Counted from the first letter of the stretch, positions 7,590 through 16,380 are shown. The stretch is 64,000 nucleotides of DNA from Bradyrhizobium sp. (GCF_027451485.1 NZ_DAIDJE010000009.1:1-64000); one strand, 5' to 3'. Made by a program: numbers and translations. Notes: generated from the letters alone by a model not told the origin.

Positions 7590-8822
7590 ATGATGGTCAG
7601 TGTCAAATTGCCTGTCCTGTCGATACTGGTTGCCCTGTCGGCGCCGCTTGCGCACGCGCAGTACACCGCAAAGGAATGGCCGGAGGGGCCGAGCAAGCAG
7701 CGCTTCGTCGACACCTGCAACGGTTGCCACGACATCAATCGGGTTCGCGGTGGCTATACCCCAGAGGGTTGGTTGATGGTTGTGCGTATGATGCAGAACA
7801 TGCAGGCGCCCGTGCCCGCCGCAGAGTGGGGCGGCCTGACCGATTACCTCATGAAGAATTTTCCGGAGCGCAAGCGGCCGGCCGCTATTGTCGTCGATGG
7901 TCCGGTGAAGGTCGACTTCCATATGTGGGACGTGCCGACGCTTGGCGCGCGACCACACGATCCACTCGGCGCCCGGGACGGCTCGGTGTGGTGGGCCGCT
8001 CAACTGGCCAACAAGCTCGGTCGGGTCGACCCGAAGACCGGCGCCATCAGGGAATATACGCTCAAGTCCCCCTTCACCGGTCCACACGGGCTGGTCGACG
8101 ACAAGGAAGGCAACATCTGGTTCACCGGAAATCTTGCCGGACTGATCGGCAAACTGGATCCAAAGACCGGTCTTGTCACTGAATACCGGCTGCCGGATCC
8201 GAAGGCGAAGGATCCGCACACGCTCAATTTCGACCAAAAGGGCATCCTGTGGTTTACCGTGCAGCAGGCCAATATGGTCGGGCGCCTTGATCCTGCGACC
8301 GGCTCAATCAGGCTTGTAACGTCGCCGACTCCGAAATCGCGGCCTTACGGAATCCAGATCAACGCGGAGGGCGTTCCCGTATTTGTCGAGTTCGGCACCA
8401 ACAAAATTGCCGCGATCGATCCCGACACGATGGCGATCAAGGAATACGCGTTGCCCGATGCGAGGGCCCGGCCACGGCGTCTCGCCATTGGATCTGATGG
8501 TGCTGTCTGGTACGCCGATTTCGCTCGCGGCTATTTGGGAAGGCTTGATCTCGCGAACGGTGCCGTCAAGGAGTGGCCATCGCCGAGCGGCCCGCAGTCG
8601 GAGCCCTATGGGATGGTCTTCACCAAGGGCGCGGTCTGGTACAGCGAATCCAACGCCAAGCCGAATACGGTGGTCCGCTTCGACCCGGTAAGCGAAAAAT
8701 TTCAGAGTTGGGCCATTCCCGGTGGCGGAGACATCGTACGCAATATGTCTGTTTTGCCTGACGGTAATCCGGTCATGGCTGACAGCCTCGTCAATCAGGT
8801 TGGGATCGTCGAGATCAAGTAG
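7590..8822 (+). CDS. Secreted cytochrome c fused to a Vgb-type beta-propeller
   Basis: This encodes a 410-residue exported protein. Residues 1-23 are a signal peptide (ending AHA). A short cytochrome c domain carries one haem site, Cys43-x-x-Cys46-His47 (CNGCH), with several Met residues near 75-85 as possible sixth ligands. From about residue 110 on there are repeated blades of the type G-x-I-W-F-T and L-D-P-K-T-G-x-V-x-E-Y, as in virginiamycin B lyase (Vgb) and other six- or seven-bladed propellers. True Vgb lacks a haem domain, so lyase activity should not be assumed; a periplasmic dehydrogenase or electron-transfer role is equally plausible. It lies between the importer genes and a GMC oxidoreductase. 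Confidence 0.8.
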   Translation: MMVSVKLPVLSILVALSAPLAHAQYTAKEWPEGPSKQRFVDTCNGCHDINRVRGGYTPEGWLMVVRMMQNMQAPVPAAEWGGLTDYLMKNFPERKRPAAIVVDGPVKVDFHMWDVPTLGARPHDPLGARDGSVWWAAQLANKLGRVDPKTGAIREYTLKSPFTGPHGLVDDKEGNIWFTGNLAGLIGKLDPKTGLVTEYRLPDPKAKDPHTLNFDQKGILWFTVQQANMVGRLDPATGSIRLVTSPTPKSRPYGIQINAEGVPVFVEFGTNKIAAIDPDTMAIKEYALPDARARPRRLAIGSDGAVWYADFARGYLGRLDLANGAVKEWPSPSGPQSEPYGMVFTKGAVWYSESNAKPNTVVRFDPVSEKFQSWAIPGGGDIVRNMSVLPDGNPVMADSLVNQVGIVEIK

Positions 8823-8976
8823 CGAGTCAGCAAGGCGTTGATCTAGGCGTGTGCGCAAAGCATGCGGCCCGGTCTTCGAAGCCGATCGAACTGCTGTTTT
8901 GTTTGACTGGCAGTCCTGCGAAGTTATTCTCCTTTCGCGCACCTGTGGTCTCCGGCATCGCTCCTGAAGAAGAAAC

Positions 8977-10602
8977 ATGAACCAAAAAATGGCGTCAGGT
9001 TCTGATCACCTCGAAGTTGACTACATCATTGTCGGTGCGGGATCGGCAGGATGTGTGCTCGCCAATCGGTTGACTGCCAACGGCAAACATTCGGTGTTGC
9101 TGCTTGAGGCAGGCCCGCGCGATACAAACCCCTGGATTCATATCCCGCTCGGTTACGGCCGCCTGTTCAAGGAAGAGGCCGTTAACTGGATGTACCAGAC
9201 CGAGCCGGAGCCTGGCCTTAACGGGCGCAACGTATTCCAGCCGCGCGGCAAGGTGCTTGGCGGATCAAGCTCGATCAACGGTCTGCTTTACATTCGAGGT
9301 CAACAGCAGGACTACGACCGCTGGCGCCAGCAGGGCAATTTCGGCTGGGGATATGACGACGTGCTGCCATATTTCAAGAGGGCCGAGGATCAGGCTCGCG
9401 GCGGTGATGAGTTCCATGGTGTTGGCGGGCCGCTCCCGGTTTCGGATTGGCGGCATGCCGATCCACTGTCCGCGGCGTTTGTCGACGCGGCGGTGCAGGT
9501 TGGCATTTCTCGCAACCCCGACTTCAATGGTGCGGTTCAGGAAGGCGCGGGCTTTTTCCAGACGACGACCAGGGGCGGACGAAGGGCGAGCGCCGCAGTT
9601 GCCTATCTTCGTCCGGCCAAGGCCCGGCCCAACCTGCATGTCGAGACGTCGGCGATGGCCGAGCGAATCCTGTTCGAGGGAGCCCGCGCCGCTGCGGTGA
9701 CGTACCGCGCCGCGGGCATTCCGCGCTCGGCACGAGCGCGAAGGGAAATTCTGGTTTCGGGCGGAGCGTACAACTCGCCGCAATTGTTGCAGCTCTCGGG
9801 CGTCGGTCCTGCGGATCTGTTGCGCAGTCACGGCATTGACGTCGTGCTGGATGCGCCCGGCGTCGGCCACGACCTGCAGGATCATTTGCAGGTCCGCATC
9901 GTGATGCGGTGCTCGCAAGCCATTACGCTCAACGATATCGTCAACAATCCCTTCCGCAAGGTGATGACCGGGCTCCGTTATGCCGCGTTCCGAACCGGGC
10001 CGCTGACGATCGCCGCCGGCACGTCGGGCGCGTTCTTCAGGACCAATCCGAGACTGGCGTCGCCGGATATCCAGATTCATTTCCTGCCGTTCTCGACCGA
10101 CAAGATGGGCGAAAAGCTGCATTCATTTTCCGGCTTCACGGCGTCGGTATGTCAATTGCGTCCTGAAAGCCGCGGGTCGCTTCGGATCAGGAGCGCCGAT
10201 CCCGCTGCGCCTCCGGAAATACGGATCAATTATCTCGCCAGCGAAGTCGACCGCACAGCCAATATTGAGGGACTGAAGATGCTGCGGAAGATCCTTCGTG
10301 CACCGGCGCTCGCGCCTTACGTCGTCGAGGAAGTCGATCCCGGCGACAAGGTCACCAGCGACGAGGCGCTGCTCGCCTATTGCCGTGCCCGCGGCACCAC
10401 CATCTACCATCCGACCTCGACCTGCCGGATGGGAAATGATCCGCTCGCGGTCGTCGATCAGCGGCTTCGCGTTCGGGGCACCGATGGCTTGCGCGTCATC
10501 GACGCTTCCGTGATGCCCAGCCTTGTCTCGGGCAATACCAACGCGCCGGTGATCATGATCGCAGAGAAAGCCTCCGACATGATCCTGGAGGACGCACGCT
10601 AG
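8977..10602 (+). CDS. GMC family FAD-dependent oxidoreductase (choline/alcohol dehydrogenase-like)
   Basis: This encodes a 541-residue flavoprotein. The FAD-binding GxGxxG is at residues 20-25 (VGAGSAG), the GMC signature GGSSSINGLLYIRG begins near residue 93, and the C-terminal active-site region contains HPTSTCRMG with His478 and SGNTNAP with Asn522, which fit the usual His/Asn catalytic pair. There is no signal peptide. The start ATG 8977 follows GAAGAAGAA. Related enzymes oxidise primary alcohols, including choline and polyethylene glycol. It is separated from the cytochrome-propeller gene by 154 bp, so it may have its own promoter. The substrate is unknown. Confidence 0.88.
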   Translation: MNQKMASGSDHLEVDYIIVGAGSAGCVLANRLTANGKHSVLLLEAGPRDTNPWIHIPLGYGRLFKEEAVNWMYQTEPEPGLNGRNVFQPRGKVLGGSSSINGLLYIRGQQQDYDRWRQQGNFGWGYDDVLPYFKRAEDQARGGDEFHGVGGPLPVSDWRHADPLSAAFVDAAVQVGISRNPDFNGAVQEGAGFFQTTTRGGRRASAAVAYLRPAKARPNLHVETSAMAERILFEGARAAAVTYRAAGIPRSARARREILVSGGAYNSPQLLQLSGVGPADLLRSHGIDVVLDAPGVGHDLQDHLQVRIVMRCSQAITLNDIVNNPFRKVMTGLRYAAFRTGPLTIAAGTSGAFFRTNPRLASPDIQIHFLPFSTDKMGEKLHSFSGFTASVCQLRPESRGSLRIRSADPAAPPEIRINYLASEVDRTANIEGLKMLRKILRAPALAPYVVEEVDPGDKVTSDEALLAYCRARGTTIYHPTSTCRMGNDPLAVVDQRLRVRGTDGLRVIDASVMPSLVSGNTNAPVIMIAEKASDMILEDAR

Positions 10603-10662
10603 CCACCGTTGCCGCCCGGTGCTATTGCATCCGCTCGATCAATGCGAACGAGCACGAGTTTG

Positions 10663-11637
10663 ATGCGGCTGCGGATCGGCACACGCAAGAGCGCCATGGC
10701 CTTGGCCCAGACCGAGGAAATTGCCCGCCGTCTGACAGCGGCAGCGCCCGACATCGATATTGAAATCGTCAAGTTCGAGACGACAGGCGATATCGACCAG
10801 ACCGGCAAGCTCTTGTCTCACGGCGGCAAGGGCGGGGCCTTCGTGGCCGAAATCCGCCAGGCCGTCCGTGCCGGACAGTTGCAGGCGGCGATGCATTCGC
10901 TCAAGGACATGCCGGGCAACGAGGACACGCCGGGACTGGTGATCGGCGCCACGCTGTCGCGCGATCCGGCGGGCGATGTGCTGGTGCTGCGCCCTGGAGT
11001 TTCGCTCGATCAACTGAAAATTTCGCGCGGCAAGGGATTCAAGATCGGCACCAATGCCGTGCGCCGCGCCGCCTACGCGCGCCGGCTGTTTCCCGATGTC
11101 GAGATGATCCACTATCGCGGCGCTGCCGATACGCGCGTGCGCAAGCTCGACACCCTCGAAAAACAGCGCCTTCCGGACGGCGGCGCGGTCGGGCCGGCGG
11201 ACGCGCTCGTCATGGCCCGCTCGGGTTTGGAGCGGGTCGGCCTTGCAAGCCGCATCGCATACGAATTCTCAAGCGCGGAGATGCTGCCGGCGGTCGGGCA
11301 GGGCATCGTCGCAGTGGAATGCGCCGCGGACGACTGGGCGACGCGACGCCTCCTGGCAAAGATCGACGACCTTGCCGCGCGCCGTTGCGCTGACGCCGAA
11401 CGCGAGGTGCTCTGGGTGCTGAATGGTCATTGCAATTCCCCGATCGCGGGATTGGCAACGATCGATGGTACGCTGATGTCGTTGACGGCTTCCGTGCTGG
11501 ACGAGGACGGTCAGCGCTTCATCGAGGTCGCGCGGTCAGGCCCTGCAGACCGGCCGCGCGAACTTGGCCGCGCGGTGGGGCTCGAACTATTGGTCAAGGG
11601 GGCGGCCGGGATCATCGAACGGAGCCGGCCGAAATAA
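10663..11637 (+). CDS. hemC: Hydroxymethylbilane synthase (porphobilinogen deaminase), divergent
   Basis: This encodes a 324-residue enzyme that polymerises four porphobilinogen molecules into hydroxymethylbilane. Key residues are retained: Lys81-Asp82 in HSLKDMP, the Arg pair in NAVRRAA, the Arg residues of RGAADTRVRKL and the dipyrromethane-anchoring Cys257. Several near-invariant positions differ from ordinary HemC: GTNAVRR replaces GTSSLRR, RGAADTR replaces RGNVDTR, and the cysteine sits in LNGHCNSPIAG instead of GGC-x-x-PIG. It may be a second, divergent copy. ATG 10663 leaves two residues before LRIGTRKS; ATG 10642 is an alternative. Only two bases separate its stop from that of hemE on the other strand. 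Confidence 0.82.
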   Translation: MRLRIGTRKSAMALAQTEEIARRLTAAAPDIDIEIVKFETTGDIDQTGKLLSHGGKGGAFVAEIRQAVRAGQLQAAMHSLKDMPGNEDTPGLVIGATLSRDPAGDVLVLRPGVSLDQLKISRGKGFKIGTNAVRRAAYARRLFPDVEMIHYRGAADTRVRKLDTLEKQRLPDGGAVGPADALVMARSGLERVGLASRIAYEFSSAEMLPAVGQGIVAVECAADDWATRRLLAKIDDLAARRCADAEREVLWVLNGHCNSPIAGLATIDGTLMSLTASVLDEDGQRFIEVARSGPADRPRELGRAVGLELLVKGAAGIIERSRPK

Positions 11638-11639
11638 AG

Positions 11640-12671
11640 TCAGGGCTTGTAGGCCCGCACGCGCTTGATCATCTGCTCGACATGAGCGATCGGCGTCTCC
11701 GGCAGGATGCCGTGACCGAGGTTGAAGATCAGCCGGCCGCCGGCGTAATTGTCCAGCACGTCGTCGATCGCACGATCGAGCGCGTCGCCGCCGGCGATCA
11801 GCGCCAGCGGATCGAGGTTACCCTGAACGGCTGCACGGCTTTGCACGCGCTCGCGGATTAGCGACGGTTCGGCGGTCCAGTCGATGCTGACGCCCTCGAC
11901 GCCCGTTCTTTCCAAATACTCCGGCAGCAATGCGCCAGCGCCTCTGGGAAAGCCGATGATCTTCGCACCGGGCATCTGCTGGCGAACGCCCGCCACAATG
12001 CGGCGCGTGGGCTCGATTGACCAGCGCGCGAACTCGCGCGGCGGGAGCACGCCGGCCCAGGTATCGAAAATCTGCAAGGCGTCAGCGCCGGCCTTCAGTT
12101 GACCGACCAGATACTGGATCGAATTGTCGACAAGCGCGTCGATGATTTTTTCGAAGGCTTCAGGATGCTGATAGGCCAGTATCCGCGCCGGCGCCTGATC
12201 CGGGGTTCCCTGTCCTGCCACCATGTAGGTCGCGACAGTCCACGGCGCGCCGCAGAAGCCGATCAATGCCGTTTTGGTGTCGAGCCCGCGCTTGACACGG
12301 CGCAGGGCTTCGAACACCGGCTCGAGCTTGGTGAAATCGGCTTGCGGCGCCAGGGTGGCGATTTTCTCCGGCGTGTCCAGTGGATCGAGCCGCGGGCCTT
12401 CGCCGGCTTCAAACCGAACGGAGCGGCCGAGCGCGTAGGGAATGACGAGTATATCGGAGAAGATGATAGCGGCGTCGAAGCCGAAGCGGCGGATCGGCTG
12501 AAGGGTGACCTCGGCGGCATATTCAGGCGTGAAGCACAGATCGAGAAAGCTGCCCGCTTTCGCCCGCAATTCCCGATATTCCGGCAAGTATCGGCCGGCC
12601 TGCCGCATCATCCAGATCGGGGGCACTGCCTGTTTTCGGCCGGAGAGCACTTCGAGTAATGACTTTATCAT
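11640..12671 (-). CDS. hemE: Uroporphyrinogen decarboxylase
   Basis: This encodes a 343-residue cytosolic enzyme that removes four acetate carboxyls from uroporphyrinogen III to give coproporphyrinogen III. The N-terminal signature [17 protein letters not shown] is complete, and [24 protein letters not shown] and [11 protein letters not shown] follow at the usual spacing. ATG 12671 gives the family length; upstream in-frame codons add a cysteine-rich stretch with no family resemblance. It is convergent with hemC, so both haem genes meet tail to tail without room for separate terminators. Confidence 0.95.
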   Translation of the reverse strand: MIKSLLEVLSGRKQAVPPIWMMRQAGRYLPEYRELRAKAGSFLDLCFTPEYAAEVTLQPIRRFGFDAAIIFSDILVIPYALGRSVRFEAGEGPRLDPLDTPEKIATLAPQADFTKLEPVFEALRRVKRGLDTKTALIGFCGAPWTVATYMVAGQGTPDQAPARILAYQHPEAFEKIIDALVDNSIQYLVGQLKAGADALQIFDTWAGVLPPREFARWSIEPTRRIVAGVRQQMPGAKIIGFPRGAGALLPEYLERTGVEGVSIDWTAEPSLIRERVQSRAAVQGNLDPLALIAGGDALDRAIDDVLDNYAGGRLIFNLGHGILPETPIAHVEQMIKRVRAYKP

Positions 12672-12775
12672 GCGCGCTTCGAGATGTGGTCTGTTCGGTT
12701 CCTGATACAGCAAGAAATGCTCTCGAAAACAAGATTGTTTGCCACCCGGACAGTTACCTGCGGGACTTTCACCCA

Positions 12776-12802
12776 CGGGAACGACGTCGTTCCCGAGGCG
12801 TT
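12776..12802 (+). promoter_or_regulatory. EcfG (general stress sigma factor) promoter overlapping a 20-bp palindrome
   Basis: GGAAC at 12778-12782 is followed by exactly 16 bases and CGTT at 12799-12802, matching the GGAAC-N16/17-CGTT promoter consensus of the alphaproteobacterial EcfG sigma factor. The -35 half overlaps a perfect 20-bp palindrome, CGGGAACGACGTCGTTCCCG (12776-12795). Transcription would start near 12809, and GGAGG at 12811-12815 serves the ATG at 12824. A very short leader is implied. Confidence 0.75.
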
Positions 12803-12823
12803 ATTCGGGCGGAGGCCTGTATC

Positions 12824-13030
12824 ATGCCAGACAAATTCGACCCGGCACCGCACGACAAACACGCCACCACGCCCCGAGAAGCCGTGGCGGCCGATCAGGA
12901 AATGCATCGGAAGCTCGAGGAGGGCCTAGTCGGCAGTTTTCCAGCTTCTGACCCGGCGAGCGCCGTGCAGCCCTCTCCCTCGAAGCCGCATCCTGGCGAT
13001 GAAAAGCAGCCGAGGAGTCGGCGACACTGA
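12824..13030 (+). CDS. Small GSFPASDP-motif protein, probably stress induced
   Basis: This encodes a 68-residue hydrophilic, proline-rich protein from ATG 12824 with GGAGG nine bases upstream. The central motif EEGLVGSFPASDPASAV defines a widespread family of short alphaproteobacterial proteins of unknown function. The rest is charged (several His, Asp and Lys) and probably disordered; there is no membrane segment. The EcfG-type promoter directly upstream indicates membership of the general stress regulon. It lies between hemE and slyX and is not linked to either by function. Confidence 0.75.
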   Translation: MPDKFDPAPHDKHATTPREAVAADQEMHRKLEEGLVGSFPASDPASAVQPSPSKPHPGDEKQPRSRRH

Positions 13031-13065
13031 CCCGGCTGCGTTTCGCGCACGAAACGTGTCGTTCC

Positions 13066-13281
13066 TCAATAATGCGGTGGCGGCTCATTCGCCGGCCGCG
13101 GCATCTGACTTTCCGCTTCCCGCAGCCGCTCGTTCAGTGCCATCAGCTCGCGCGCCAGGGCGTCGATTTTCGACCACTGTTCGGTGACTGTCTTGTTCAA
13201 GGTCTCGATGGTGTGGTCCTGAAACGCAAGCCGCGCTTCAAGCGTAACGATGCGCTCCGACAGCGTCTTGAGATCACTCAT
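13066..13281 (-). CDS. slyX: SlyX family protein
   Basis: This encodes a 71-residue protein, almost wholly one heptad-rich coiled coil (L-x-x-R-I-x-x-L-E-A-R-L-A-F-Q-D, then E-L-N-x-x-V-x-x-Q-W). The ending P-x-x-x-E-P-P-P-H-Y is the SlyX signature C-terminus. The molecular function of SlyX is unknown. Its start overlaps the end of trhO by eight bases, so the pair is probably translationally coupled, with slyX second. Confidence 0.9.
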   Translation of the reverse strand: MSDLKTLSERIVTLEARLAFQDHTIETLNKTVTEQWSKIDALARELMALNERLREAESQMPRPANEPPPHY

Positions 13282-14026
13282 TGAGTTGATACTCCGCAGG
13301 CCGCTCGCGCAAGCCGTGTCCCAGCGCGACGCGCTCGTCGAAGACGAAGCATTCGCCGCGCCAGCGGCTTTCTGCCTCTGCGACTTGCTCGAGATAATTC
13401 AGGATGCCGCCCTTCAGGTGATAGACCTCGGCAAAACCTCGCGAGAGCAGGTAGCTTGATGCCTTTTCGCAGCGGATTCCGCCAGTGCAGAACATTGCGA
13501 TTTTCCGATCGCGTGCCGGATCGAGGTGGCGGGCGGTAAACTCCTTGAACTGGCCAAAGCTTGCAATCGCTGGATCGATGGCGCCCTCAAACGTGCCGAT
13601 CGCGACCTCGAACGCGTTGCGGGTGTCGATGAGCACCGTGCCGGGGGACGCGATCAAATCGTTCCAGTCTTTCGGCTCCACGTAGATGCCGACCTGCCTT
13701 GTCGGATCGGCGGCCGCATCGCCAAAGGTAACGATCTCCTTTTTCAACCGGATCTTGAGCCGGCCGAACGGCATCGCCAGCGCCGCCGAAAACTTGAGCT
13801 CCAGATGATCCAGCCGCCCTCTGAACAGGCCGCCGTGACGGAGCGTAGCAACGAATTCGTCGATGGCCACAGCGCTGCCGGCCAGGGTGCCGTTGATCCC
13901 TTCATGTGCCAGCAGCACGCTGCCTCTTAGGGCGAGATCGCCGCACAGCGTTCGCAGCGGCTGGTGCAGATCTCGGAAGTCCGGCAGAGGAGCGAATTGG
14001 TAAAAGGCGGCGACCTTGTAAGCCAT
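13274..14026 (-). CDS. trhO: tRNA uridine(34) hydroxylase, rhodanese-domain (TrhO/YceA)
   Basis: This encodes a 250-residue cytosolic enzyme needed for oxygen-dependent 5-hydroxyuridine formation at tRNA position 34. An N-terminal acylphosphatase-like region contains LLAHEGINGTLAGS. The rhodanese domain holds CTGGIRCEKAS with Cys180 at the active-site position and Cys186 beside it, followed by YHLKGGILNYLE. ATG 14026 (MAYKVAAFYQF) is the family start. A cysteine-rich zinc-type tail found in some homologues is absent; the protein ends soon after the rhodanese fold. slyX overlaps its 3' end. Confidence 0.9.
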   Translation of the reverse strand: MAYKVAAFYQFAPLPDFRDLHQPLRTLCGDLALRGSVLLAHEGINGTLAGSAVAIDEFVATLRHGGLFRGRLDHLELKFSAALAMPFGRLKIRLKKEIVTFGDAAADPTRQVGIYVEPKDWNDLIASPGTVLIDTRNAFEVAIGTFEGAIDPAIASFGQFKEFTARHLDPARDRKIAMFCTGGIRCEKASSYLLSRGFAEVYHLKGGILNYLEQVAEAESRWRGECFVFDERVALGHGLRERPAEYQLNE

Positions 14027-14186
14027 GACGTGGTCTATCAGGGGACAGACGGGATGGGCAGGGGTCCCCCTCCAGTTATGCGTCTTCCCGGCATTGCGCA
14101 GGCGGCATTGAATATGCCAAGTAACCCGCAACAGGGGGCATATACCCTGAAAATCACCGAGAAGCGTATAAAGTGAGCCATTTGGT

Positions 14187-15773
14187 ATGAGAAATTTCCA
14201 TTTCGCCGGCCGCTCGACGGTCCATTCCCAGAACGCCATGGTCGCGACCTCCCATCCGCTGGCGGCACTGACTGCGATCGAGGTGCTGCGCTTGGGCGGC
14301 ACGGCTGCGGATGCGGCGGTGGCGGCTTCCGCGTTGCTCGCGGTGATCGAGCCGCAATCGACCGGGATCGGCGGCGACTGCTTTGCGCTGATCCAGCCGA
14401 GAGGCGAGGGCAAGATCGTCGCCTATAACGGCTCGGGCCGCGCGCCGAAAGCGGCGACTCCGGAATGGTTTCTCGAGCGCAACATCCGAGCGATCCCGCT
14501 GACATCGGCGCATTCGGTCACCGTGCCCGGTTCGATCGACGCCTGGGCGACGATCCTCCGCGACCACGGCAGGTTCGGTTTCGACACGCTGTTTCAACCG
14601 GCAATCAAGGCCGCCGAAGAGGGCTACGTCGTTGCGCCGCGAATTGCCTTCGACTGGAAGAATGGCTTCGAGAAGCTCAAGAAGGGCATCAATACCGAGC
14701 GCTATCTGTTGCCGCACGGCAATGCCGCAGTGACGGGTGATGTGATCAAGCAGCCCGAGCTTGGCCAGACGCTGAGGGCGATCGCCAAGGGCGGCCCGGA
14801 TGCGTTCTACAAGGGCGCGATCGCCGAGGACATGGTTGAGACCCTGAGAGCCGCCGGCGGTCTGCACACGCTGGAAGATTTCGCGGCGCATACGACCGAG
14901 ACGACGGTGCCGATCGGCACCATGTATAAAGATCTCGACGTCTGGCAGTGCCCACCGAACGGGCCCGGCATCACCATGCTGGTGATGTTGAATATCCTGT
15001 CGCACTTCGACCTGACGAAATTCGCGCCCGTGAGCGTCGAGCGCTTTCATCTGGAAGCCGAGGCCGCGCGCGTTGCCTACATGATGCGCGAGCAGCACAT
15101 TGGCGATCCCGCGCACGTCAAGGTCGATGTCGCGCGGATCCTTGCCAAGGAGTTTGCCGACGAGTGGGCTGGCAAGATCCGCATGGACCGCATGCTGGAC
15201 CTGCCGAAGGTCTCGCCGCCCATGAACCCGTCGACGATCTACATCACGGTGGTCGACAAGGACCGTAACGTCTGTTCCTTCATCAACTCGATCGCCCATT
15301 CCTGGGGTTCCGCTATCGTCTCCAACAAAACGGGCGTTCTGTTCCAGAACCGCGGCGCCGGCTTCCGCATCGAGCCGGGTCATCCGAACTGCATCGCGCC
15401 GGGCAAGCGTCCATTGCACACCATCATTCCGGCGCTCGCGACCAGGGGGGGCCGCGCGGTGATGCCGTATGGCGTCATGGGTGGCCAATATCAGCCGGTT
15501 GGGCAGACCCGCGTCTTGACCAATATCCTGGATTATGGATGCGATGTGCAGGAAGCGATCGATATGCCGCGTGGCCTGCACTATGAAGGCGTCTATCAGC
15601 TCGAAGATGGCGTGCCGGCGGATATCGTCGCGGGCCTCCAGAAGCTCGGGCACCAGACTACCAAAATCATCCCGCCGCTCGGCGGTGGTCAGGCGATCTG
15701 GATCGATTGGGATAAGGGAACGCTGACCGGCGGCTCGGACCCGCGCAAGGACGGTTGCGCGCTCGGCTACTGA
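14187..15773 (+). CDS. Gamma-glutamyltransferase family protein
   Basis: This encodes a 528-residue Ntn-hydrolase precursor. Landmarks are AMVATSHPLAALTAIEVLRL, the oxyanion/substrate region IEPQSTGIGGDCFAL, and the autoprocessing site NPSTIYITVVDKDRN, where Thr350 aligns with the catalytic threonine of classical GGT. There is no signal peptide, so it belongs to the cytoplasmic YwrD-like branch rather than the periplasmic glutathione-degrading enzymes. Its substrate is therefore uncertain (gamma-glutamyl compounds or a cephalosporin-acylase-like amide). It is a single gene, starting ~160 bp from the divergent trhO start. Confidence 0.88.
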   Translation: MRNFHFAGRSTVHSQNAMVATSHPLAALTAIEVLRLGGTAADAAVAASALLAVIEPQSTGIGGDCFALIQPRGEGKIVAYNGSGRAPKAATPEWFLERNIRAIPLTSAHSVTVPGSIDAWATILRDHGRFGFDTLFQPAIKAAEEGYVVAPRIAFDWKNGFEKLKKGINTERYLLPHGNAAVTGDVIKQPELGQTLRAIAKGGPDAFYKGAIAEDMVETLRAAGGLHTLEDFAAHTTETTVPIGTMYKDLDVWQCPPNGPGITMLVMLNILSHFDLTKFAPVSVERFHLEAEAARVAYMMREQHIGDPAHVKVDVARILAKEFADEWAGKIRMDRMLDLPKVSPPMNPSTIYITVVDKDRNVCSFINSIAHSWGSAIVSNKTGVLFQNRGAGFRIEPGHPNCIAPGKRPLHTIIPALATRGGRAVMPYGVMGGQYQPVGQTRVLTNILDYGCDVQEAIDMPRGLHYEGVYQLEDGVPADIVAGLQKLGHQTTKIIPPLGGGQAIWIDWDKGTLTGGSDPRKDGCALGY

Positions 15774-15865
15774 GGCTCAGCCTCACATGTGACAATGCGC
15801 TCAGGGCTGGTTTTGCCGGGAGCGTTACGTTAGACAGGCGCCGATCGTTTGGAGAAGGTTAAGTC

Positions 15866-16336
15866 ATGATGCGACATTTTCTTCGCACGGTGTTTTCCAC
15901 TTTCGCCGCCGTTGCGCTGACCGTGCTTACCGTGTCGGCAGTGTCGATGCCGAGCACAGCAATGGCGCAGACCCCGGGAAAACCCATGACCACAGCTTCA
16001 GGACTTGAGATCATCGATACCAAGGTTGGCACAGGTCCAACGCCGAAACCCGGCCAGATATGCGTCGTACATTACACCGGGTGGCTGTACCAGAACGGCC
16101 AAAAGGGCCGAAAATTCGACTCTTCCGTCGACCGCAACGAACCGCTCGAATTTCCGGTCGGACAGCGCAAGGTGATTGCCGGCTGGGATGAGGGCGTCGC
16201 CTCGATGAAGGTGGGCGGCAAGCGAACCCTGATCATTCCGCCCGAGCTTGGCTATGGCGCGCGCGGCGCCGGCGGCGTCATCCCTCCGAACGCGACGCTG
16301 ATCTTCGACGTCGAATTGCTCGGCGTGAAGGGCTGA
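15866..16336 (+). CDS. Periplasmic FKBP-type peptidyl-prolyl isomerase
   Basis: This encodes 156 residues with a signal peptide (1-34, ending STAMA) and one FKBP domain (about 46-155). Conserved pocket elements are VVHYTGWL, the R-K-F-D-S-S-x-D-R segment, VIAGWDEGVASMKVGGKR and PPELGYGARGAGGVIPPNATL. It catalyses cis/trans isomerisation of X-Pro bonds, presumably on exported proteins. ATG 15866 follows GGAGAAGG. It is followed 44 bp later by a cupin gene; the two may be cotranscribed. Confidence 0.92.
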   Translation: MMRHFLRTVFSTFAAVALTVLTVSAVSMPSTAMAQTPGKPMTTASGLEIIDTKVGTGPTPKPGQICVVHYTGWLYQNGQKGRKFDSSVDRNEPLEFPVGQRKVIAGWDEGVASMKVGGKRTLIIPPELGYGARGAGGVIPPNATLIFDVELLGVKG

Positions 16337-16380
16337 CGGGACTCCGGCCGTCTAGGCGACTGACTTACGGGAACTGCGAC

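Noticed and set aside
15225..15260. Apparent loss of the GGT nucleophile (Ser where Thr was expected)
   Set aside because: Aligning back from V-V-D places Thr350, not Ser349, at the nucleophile position, so the catalytic residue is retained.
14154..15653. Minus-strand reading frame of 499 codons across the GGT gene
   Set aside because: The plus-strand frame encodes an obvious gamma-glutamyltransferase with catalytic motifs; the reverse frame is Arg/His/Asp-rich and unlike any family.
15771..15785. TGAGGCTCAGCCTCA after the GGT gene as a terminator
   Set aside because: The arms leave almost no loop and no T-run follows.
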